Assembly (NCBI GenBank): GCA_033557465.1 | Contig: CM066033.1 | Location: 1,356,847,834 to 1,356,911,833, forward strand | Direction of reading: 5' to 3' | Source of the DNA: Ichthyophis bannanicus | Lineage: Eukaryota > Chordata > Amphibia > Gymnophiona > Ichthyophiidae | DNA: 64,000 bases | Part shown: positions 57,447-64,000 of the stretch, in pieces | Layout: each line of letters starts with the position of its first letter | Position numbering within the stretch: the stretch's first letter is position 1 | Notes under the pieces: generated by a model | Databases searched by the model: none | The model's input: only the letters and a program-made list of their open reading frames with translations | What the model was told of the DNA's origin: nothing | Position numbers and translations under genes: made by a program

Positions 57447-58904
57447 GTATGAAATGAACCGCAAGACAAGGAGCCCATTGCTCAAATAAACCATACTGTG
57501 AAAAGAAATTGCTTTGCTTATACTGTATCCAATCAGTAGAAGCTATCTTATTTGATCATTTCATTTCCCAGAAAATGAACACTGGTTTCATTACGCAATA
57601 ATTGCAAAAACGAGCGATTTACTGATTTTATAGAAACTAGCTGCAGGTGTTTTTCTCAGTTTTTCTCAGCTTTTTTCTAGCCTACCTGCCTTGCGTGCTC
57701 TGCTGGTTGGGGCTATTAGTGTAGCAGCCACTTGAGATGAATAGTAAGGGAGGAAAGTGTTTCAGCTGTAGATGCTTAACAAAAATGGCATGAGTTAATT
57801 GATAATTTAATAGGCTGGTCTTCTGGTGTTCTGTGGCATATTGCCTTGATAGGAGTTAAAATTAAATGACTGTTCTCAAAGGGCCCTAGTCAAACGTTTG
57901 CTGCTGGCATGGGTGTCCTGTATAAATGGTAATTACAAGCTAGAAAATGTAGATCTGGTCTCTGCTGGCTCATATAGTCACTCTATATGTGTGATGATGC
58001 ATCCCGGCACTAAAGGTGCCTAGAGAACGATGGCTTGTAGTCATTATGCTATGCATTGTCTTGCAGTTGAACGATCTTGCCTCAAAATATCAAGACAAAT
58101 TTCACGTTTTCATTGGTCCCATTTCCCTACTGCCTAAACTGCAATATGTCAGAGAGAGGCGACAGTATATAAATGCTAATTCCATAATAATTGCTATGTG
58201 TAATAGAACAAGAGATTTATATCTCATAGCACTACATTTTTATAACCCAATATCTGCAATAAAAAATGAGACTGCAAATGTTCTGGGAAACAGATCTCTC
58301 ATCCCTAATAAGCAGTGATGGAAGCACATCTGTAAAGCATCCACCCCCCCCCCTCCCCCAACCCCCTTATAATGAAAGCAAACCACCCCAGGGGTAGTCC
58401 AGCGCTTTCAGAGATATAGTCCTTACAAGAAATCTATTATGCATTCTCCTCTAAGCTTTTTTTTTGACTACTAATCCCGCTCTCCTCCTGATAATATTGT
58501 AAATTAAGATTTGAGAGAAGAAGAAAACGAAGGATTTAGATACAAATTATTTATCCTGATTTAATGACACAAATTTTGCAAAAAAAAAAAAATGGAATAT
58601 GAAACCGAAACATAGGAGATATTGGCAGATTAAAACCATTTAGTCCCCCCAGTTCTCATTTGATCTGTAGTCTTCTCATTGCTTGCCTCAACCACACATC
58701 TGTTTGAAGCCAATTAGTTACTTTTGCTAAGGTTTTGCACCTAACGTGTTAAAAGTCAAAAAAGGTACTTTCCTTTCATTTACTGGGTATTTCATCTGTC
58801 TTTTCAAAAAGCAAGTGTGCCGTTAATGCAGAACAGAGGTTGCTATTGCAGATTAGTGGCATAGCCGTTACTGTGCAATAGAGTTAGCCACACCTCTAGA
58901 GATG

Positions 58905-59455
58905 TCCCAAGGAGGTACATTTCACAATGGGACGTCCAAACGCAATCTGGGATGTCAAAGCCAGAACATCTGAAAAAAAGCAGTCACGTGCAAGTTCAGG
59001 AATGATTTTGGAAACGTGGATATGCCCACTATGAACGTCTACATAGACATCCCTAGAATAGCATTTCAGAACCAGGACATCTAATAGCATAAGGGGCTAA
59101 GTAGCGGCTTAAGAGCAGAGTGGTCAAGGCTCAAATCCTGATATGAGCCTTTTTGAACTAAGGCTAGTCATGTAATTCTCAATCTTCTCTACACTCGTTG
59201 GATGTTTTAAGGTGAAAACATGCACTTTCTTGATGCCCATTCGTTGCTGGAGGAAGTACAAACATGGACGTACCTGCAGATGTCTCTGCAGTTTCTTAGA
59301 TTAAACAGGGAAGTGTAAGTCCATTACTCCTCCCTGGACACTCCTCTGCACATTCCTGCACCAGATACGTTTGCGAATGTCCTTTGTGGAATGGCTACGG
59401 AGATGTGCCTGTGATTTTGACGTCCAAACTAAACCTTTTAAAATGACCCTCAAAC
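58905..59455. mobile_element. MITE-like element, partner of 6465-7012
   Basis: Shares aacgtggatatgcccact, cagaaccaggacatctaata and gtagcggcttaag with the earlier copy. The ends are gaggtacatttcacaatggg and ccttttaaaatgaccctc. It lies in the MCHR2 intron. Confidence 0.55.
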
Positions 59456-60159
59456 TCTTCATTATTTTATTTATTTATTAAGAGTCATTACCCATCTGTA
59501 TGAAGAGATTCGTCTAACAAGTGTAGCTTCATATCAACTGAGTGTCAGCCTAATTATCCAAAAAAATCCACAAAACTAGACTAGTAACAAAATACTTCAA
59601 TTAGTTAGATAACAAAATAATTATAAAAAGTGGTGCGATCATGCAAAAATTAGGTAGGGAAAAAAACTCAGAAAATTTACTAATCATAGGGCATAAGAAA
59701 CCTCCAGTTACTTGAATTTCACTATTTCTTGTGATATGAAAAGCCACAAAATATACTCAGACTTAACTGTGTTCAGTGCTTGACTTATCTTAATAGAACA
59801 CCCAACAGAAGACTTCACTTTGCTCTTTGGCCCCTTGGGTCTTTAGACAAAGATACTTCTAAAAACACTACTAGACATCTTTCAGTTTTCAATCAGAAAC
59901 GTTTTCTTCAAAAATGTTCAAACGACACCTCCTTCTTCATTCGTTGCCTACTTACAGTTTCATGTAATCAGCATTACTTAAACAGTTTCCAGGCTGCCAG
60001 TGTTTCACAATGGTGGTTGAATTTAAATAGACAATGTTGAATTCGAAACATGCGATCAAAACAACTGCAATCATACAAGTGCAATCCTAATCACCAATCA
60101 TAAGACGCTTTCTAATTCACTTAACTCAGTCTTCTTCCTTATAAACCATTTATCCAAAT

Positions 60160-60231
60160 CTTCTCTCTAGTCCTATTAGTGAACCACATTTATCAAAACC
60201 TTCTCTCTAGTCCTATTAGTGAACCACATTG
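60160..60231 (+). repeat. Two-unit tandem duplication
   Basis: ttctctctagtcctattagt plus gaaccacatt appears twice in a row, with tatcaaaacc between. Confidence 0.7.
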
Positions 60232-60309
60232 CAACATCCAAATGAGTTTCATATTACTGTATATAACATTAAGTTAATCTGTACATAGTTCCCCCGGTTG
60301 TCCTATTGT

Positions 60310-60433
60310 TGAAGTTCCCTGTTCAATGTAAAACTCAATGTTACTTGTATGCATTGTAGTATGTTCTTGTTCAATGTACACCGCACTGATTGTAATAGCG
60401 CGGTATAAAAGAATTGTTAAATAAATAAATAAA
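60310..60433 (+). mobile_element. LINE 3' end with tail type A
   Basis: ccctgttcaatgtaaaactc, gttcaatgtacaccgcactg, atagcgcggtataaaag and a TAAA run match the ending of the nested LINE at 27877-28317. The sequence before it (59780-60310) may be the rest of this LINE 3' UTR, but no ORF motif is readable. Confidence 0.55.
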
Positions 60434-60779
60434 TCATTCTCTTTAAAAGAGGATTTCGCAACCTTTCCCTTCTTCATTCTTGAATTAGGCACCCGATCTC
60501 AAACAAAAATCTGAAGTGGCTCAAATTTATGCTCACGTTCCAAAGAGTGTGAAACAACTGCAGTCTCAATGACCAAATGCCAGCTCAATACACAATTAGA
60601 ACAGTGAAGTAGACTTGGAAATATGGAAATGAAATCATAGTAATATCAGTACGGTGCCAATAGTCTACACATTAACACCGCACAATAATATAATCCATAT
60701 AACAGATGCATGATTCAGTGTTAGCAGAATACAAATGAAACACCTTAATGGTCCTGTATACTCAGTTGCCATAGGCATT

Positions 60780-61260
60780 AAAGGCTTGGGAGAACAGTCA
60801 GGTTTGCAGAGGTAGTGCTGTGTTAGGTGTACCCCTCTGGGAGTGATGTCTAGAGTGAGGCTACTCCCGAGAAGGCTTGCTGGCAGGTATCACATTGCAT
60901 GATTTCCTTTGCTGAGGATACAGTCAGGGATGCTGCTTGGGGGATTTTAGAGACCTCAAAGATGTGTAGAGGGTTAACGTACTGTATGTTCTAGGTTTGA
61001 GGACCTTGAGGATCAGAGATAGTGTTAAATTTCGTGGCCAGTGCGGTTAGTGCAGGAAGAGCGTGATGTGATCATGATGCTTGAAGTCCTTCATCAGTTT
61101 TGCTGCAGCATTCTGAATTAACTGGAGTTGGCGTAGACTCTTTGTGCTCTAACCAAATCTGCCGATTATAATCTGTTAGCACATGTTCATTGTTTATTGT
61201 AGAGTTTTTATAGTGCCATACACTAAAAGCATCAAAGGGGTTTACAAAAGTAAATCCCTT
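60780..61260 (-). pseudogene. L2-type LINE remnant
   Basis: The minus strand reads SLRQLQLIQNAAAKLMKDFK then HHDHITLFLH, the LQLIQNAAARL-type block typical of L2/Rex-type ORF2 C-termini. Nearby frames are broken. Confidence 0.6.
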
Positions 61261-61767
61261 AACATGCTCACCAACTAATGCAAAAATATCCTAAGAAGAC
61301 AAACAACCATGGCCGGCACTACTATTTGGGTGAATTAGGCGGTTGCCTAGAACCCTACTGGTTGGCGGGCGGCCCATTTCCATCGCTGCGACCTCCGTCT
61401 GGGATGTGCAGTGGTGGCAATGCTTTTACAATGGGATCACAGTGCTTCCCATCACCTCTGGCGCTGTGGTGCTATTCCTGCTTCTGCCCCCTCCGATTCC
61501 GCCTCCTGTTTGCATGGCAGTGGAAGTGGCTGCACTATGTGCAGTGGGAGACGTTATTTTAGAAACATGCACATGTGAAAAATCCGCAGAGAAACTTCAG
61601 CAGCCTGCTTGTATGCATGCGGATTTTCAGAATGTGCACGCGTAAATGTCGGCATATGCATGTGTATCCAGGCCATTTAGCAAACCTGGGCATCCTTCCA
61701 CTCTTCATCAGTTATAGATTACGCACTGTTTACCACAGTATCATGTGAAGAGGGAAATAAACATTTA

Positions 61768-62391
61768 GGGGGTTATTCTGAGACACAAATAGCGGGGATA
61801 GACATCTCTACGGGACGTTCATCCGCATTATTCGTGCTGGCGGAAGCCCCTGACTGGTTGTGCGGGGAAGTTAGTCTGGGGCGGGGAAGGGGCAGCCTGG
61901 GGCAGAGAGTGGATGGGCAGTGGGTGGTTGCCAGCCCTGGATGTACAGGGCCGGTGAAATGGCCGGGGAAGTTATTCCATCTCCAAGGTGGAATAACTTC
62001 ACTGGATGTTGTTTTTTTAAAAGTCAGGGTGCAGAAGGGCCCTGGATGGCCAGGGTTTCTTCCCCGCAACCTGACCCTGGCCTTAGGAGGCCGGTTCGGG
62101 AATCGGGCTTTGGGGAAAAAACCTTAATTGCTGGTGGCCGGCATCATGGCATTTAAATGTCACCGCGGTGCCATGGCAACGAGACGCCACGGCTCCATTT
62201 AAATGCCTGACTGAGGTATCTGGGCAGTGCCTGTGCGTGCAGGCCGGGACTGAATCACAGTCCCGGCCTGCACATACAAGCCTGATCGCGATTCTGATCT
62301 TCTTTGTATGTCCGGCTCAGACCGGACGTACAAAGGGGATAGCCGTGCGGGACAGAATCAGGCCATTCGGGACTAATGGGAATGTCCCCCT
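61768..62391 (-). mobile_element. Palindrome-rich non-autonomous element, copy 3
   Basis: Inverse orientation to copies 1 and 2: the palindrome gttattccatctcc/aaggtggaataac at 61971-61997 comes first, then the hairpin at 62148-62206 (ggcatttaaatg ... catttaaatgcc, enclosing ggtgccatggcaac). The ends gggggttattctg and gaatgtccccc are next to TTA. Confidence 0.65.
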
Positions 62392-62601
62392 TTATGTCCT
62401 CCCATTAAGAGTAGGCAGTAACAAGCTGGGAGCAGGTATAAATACACACAAGGATAATTCCTATCACCCATGTACAAACTCTATATGAAATTTGTATAAA
62501 CCAGCTTACTAATCGACCACATAGGCTATGCCAGGTTGTAGCTGATTATGGGGAGGGGGTGTTTGGGGACAAGATTGGTTGCCTCCAATTTGGCCTCTAA
62601 C

Positions 62602-63009
62602 CTAGAAACATAGAAATATGATGGCAGAAAAAGACCATATGGCCTATCTTGTCTGCCCTTCCATATCTGCTACAGTAGTCCCCTTTTTTCCTTGATATAT
62701 CTTCTGTGTTTGTCCCATGCTTTTCTGAATTCAGATACTGTCCTCGTCTCTACTACCTCCACTGGGAGACTTTTCCATGCATCGACCACTCTTTCCGTAA
62801 AGAGATATTTCCGTATATTCCTCTTGAATCTTTCCCTTTTCACCCTCATCCTATGTCCTAAGAGAATGTAAATAAATAAAAATAAATGTCCCCTTGTAGC
62901 AGAGCTTGCCTTCAATCGAAAGAGGCTCTCCTCCTGTGCATTTATACCATGGAGGTATTTAAATGCCTCTATCATATCTCCTATATCCCGCCTTTCCTTT
63001 AACGCATAC
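62602..63009 (-). pseudogene. CR1-like LINE (second family), 3' part
   Basis: The minus strand reads FTERVVDAWKSLPVEVVETR then TVSEFRKAWD and ends at about 62602. It continues beyond the insertions at 63862-64000. A 27-nt insertion lies at 62859-62885. Confidence 0.75.
62859..62885 (+). mobile_element. 27-nt SINE/LINE tail insertion
   Basis: taagagaatgtaaataaata then aaaataa is the last part of tail type A. It is flanked by ATGTCC on both sides (62853-62858 and 62886-62891). The related CR1-like copy at 32136-32160 reads ctatgtccccttgtagcag with no insert, an empty site. Confidence 0.75.
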
Positions 63010-63153
63010 ATATTGCCTCAGGTACACATAGATTGTGAGCCCTTTGGGGACAAGGGAATGTATCCAGTACCTGTATGTAATGATTACATAATGTAAATCG
63101 CTTTGATTGCAGGATAAGGTGGTATAGAAAACTGGTTAAATAAATAAATAAAT
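63010..63153 (+). mobile_element. LINE/SINE 3' end with tail type C
   Basis: gattgtgagccctttgggga, ttgattgcaggataaggtgg then tatagaaaa and a TAAA run. It is inserted in the CR1-like copy, and the palindrome-rich element copy 4 sits at its 3' edge. Confidence 0.6.
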
Positions 63154-63156
63154 ATT

Positions 63157-63857
63157 GGGGGTCATTCTGAGCCCCGCATAGCGGGGTTGGATGTCCGGGA
63201 TGGATGTCCAGCCCCCCCAAACAGGCCCAGCACACTATTCCGTCCAGCCCTCCCCGCACATACAGAGATCTTGTGTGGGGAGCACTGGACAGGGTCTGGA
63301 GGGGGCGGTATGGAGGCGGAGAGTGGGCAGAGCATTGGCAGGCCGCAGCACCCAGATGTACAGGGCCTATTCTTATCATGGCTCAGTACATTCTCCGAGT
63401 GCAAGATAGACGTCGGACTTATTCCAACTCAGAAGTGGAATATGTCCCGGGGCGGCAGTGATTGGGGCACACAAATCCCCCCAAATGCATGGAGCAGCTG
63501 CAGGTAAGCCCCCGCCGCCCGATCCCAGCCCTGGCTGACCCCGCTGAGGATCTGGCAGCGGGGAAAAAAGATCAGGACCGCTGTCGTGCCTTGCTTGCTC
63601 CTGCTGGGCATCCCGGTGCCATGGCAATGGATCGCCATGGCACCAGCACTCCAGCAGGAGCAATGTGCAGTGGAGACGGGCAGGCACTTGGAAGTGGACC
63701 AGCGCAGAATGCTGTGCATGCTGGCCCGTCAAACCACCCTGATTCTGCAACCATGGGAATGTACAGCTCCCACGGTTGCAGAATCTGCTACAACTTGGCT
63801 ACATTCAATTTCTGCACGTCCAGATGGTCCGGCCGTGCAGTGTGCAGAATTGGCCCC
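63157..63857 (-). mobile_element. Palindrome-rich non-autonomous element, copy 4
   Basis: Ends gggggtcattctg and cagaattggcccc. ATT stands on both sides (63154-63156, 63858-63860). The palindrome attccaactc/gaagtggaat is at 63421-63441, and the hairpin gctcctgctgg ... ccagcaggagc, enclosing ggtgccatggcaa, is at 63597-63661. Orientation as copy 3. Its reverse complement starts like copy 1 (ggggccaattctg). Confidence 0.7.
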
Positions 63858-63861
63858 ATTA

Positions 63862-64000
63862 TGATCTTTAAGTCTGTACCCATATGCTTTATAACGAAGA
63901 CCACTAACCATTTTAGCAATCACCCTCTGCACCGACTCCATCCTATTTATATCCTTTTGAAGGTGCGGTCTCCAGAATTGCTCACAATGCTCCACATGAG
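63862..64000 (-). pseudogene. CR1-like LINE (second family), continuing past the window end
   Basis: Minus-strand codons read MEHCEQFWRPHLQKDINRME then SVQRVIAKMVSGLRYKAY, the same block as MEYCVQFWRPHLQKDINKLE at 32406. It is the upstream half of the copy at 62602-63009. Confidence 0.75.

Larger units (their letters stand above)
57447..64000 (+). other. MCHR2 intron 1 (partial)
   Basis: Starts with the donor gtatga and runs to the end of the window. It is filled with MITE, LINE and palindromic insertions listed separately. 57450-58900 shows no repeat that I can name, apart from C-runs near 58345 and an unassigned 100-codon frame at 58016-58318. An intron above 6.5 kb agrees with a large genome. 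Confidence 0.7.

Noticed and set aside
58016..58318. 100-codon + frame in the MCHR2 intron
   Set aside because: No recognisable motif, no convincing splice sites, and low-complexity sequence nearby; treated as chance.
1..64000. CRISPR array or prokaryotic operon
   Set aside because: No regularly spaced identical repeats with unique spacers; spliced receptor exon, SINEs and LINEs show a vertebrate genome.

Overview
The window looks like intron-rich, repeat-dominated DNA from a large vertebrate genome. An amphibian, possibly a caecilian, is my inference from the mix of DIRS, Penelope-like, CR1, L2, RTE, Harbinger-like and hAT elements plus a tRNA-derived SINE. No species-diagnostic sequence was checked. 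Only one piece of host coding sequence is supported: the first coding exon of a melanin-concentrating hormone receptor 2 gene (MCHR2) at 57240-57446 on the + strand. It has a good splice acceptor, 60 full codons and a phase-2 splice donor. Everything after it is read as intron 1, and no second exon is visible before the end of the window.

Layout. 1-7.0 kb: an inverted-repeat insertion carrying hammerhead-ribozyme-like motifs, a SINE, a palindrome-rich element with its empty site nearby, and several inverted-repeat (MITE-like) elements. 7.4-12.7 kb: L2 and L1 remnants, a long pyrimidine tract and more MITEs. 12.7-21.8 kb: a CR1 LINE split by a DIRS-type tyrosine-recombinase retrotransposon of about 6.1 kb with both terminal repeats and an internal complementary region. 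Its gag is in turn split by a SINE. 22.7-28.5 kb: more CR1 copies, an RTE copy with target duplication, and a nested L2-like LINE. 28.5-34.6 kb: a second pyrimidine tract, L2 and CR1-like remnants, one CR1 fused to a U2 snRNA 5' end, and a Penelope-like ORF end. 34.7-43.0 kb: a decayed second DIRS lineage with SINE, hAT and RTE insertions. 43-57 kb: MITEs, a solo LTR, a recent inverted-repeat insertion, fragments of a third DIRS copy, and a CR1-like copy with two levels of nesting. 57.2-64 kb: the MCHR2 exon and its intron, with MITE, LINE and palindromic-element insertions.

How the parts relate. The tRNA-headed SINE ends in a tail of about 130 nt that is also the end of an L2-like LINE at 27877-28317, so that LINE is the likely source of its retrotransposition machinery. 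The DIRS internal complementary region contains both element ends joined through AAA. The same trinucleotide (TTT on the + strand) is what the element shares with its insertion site, which fits circular-intermediate integration. The most unusual signals are the hammerhead-like inverted pair at 35-599, the similarly built insertion at 49387-50052, a four-copy family of multi-hairpin elements with TTA-type target duplications, and the U2-CR1 chimera. All family assignments come from reading motifs; no database search was possible.
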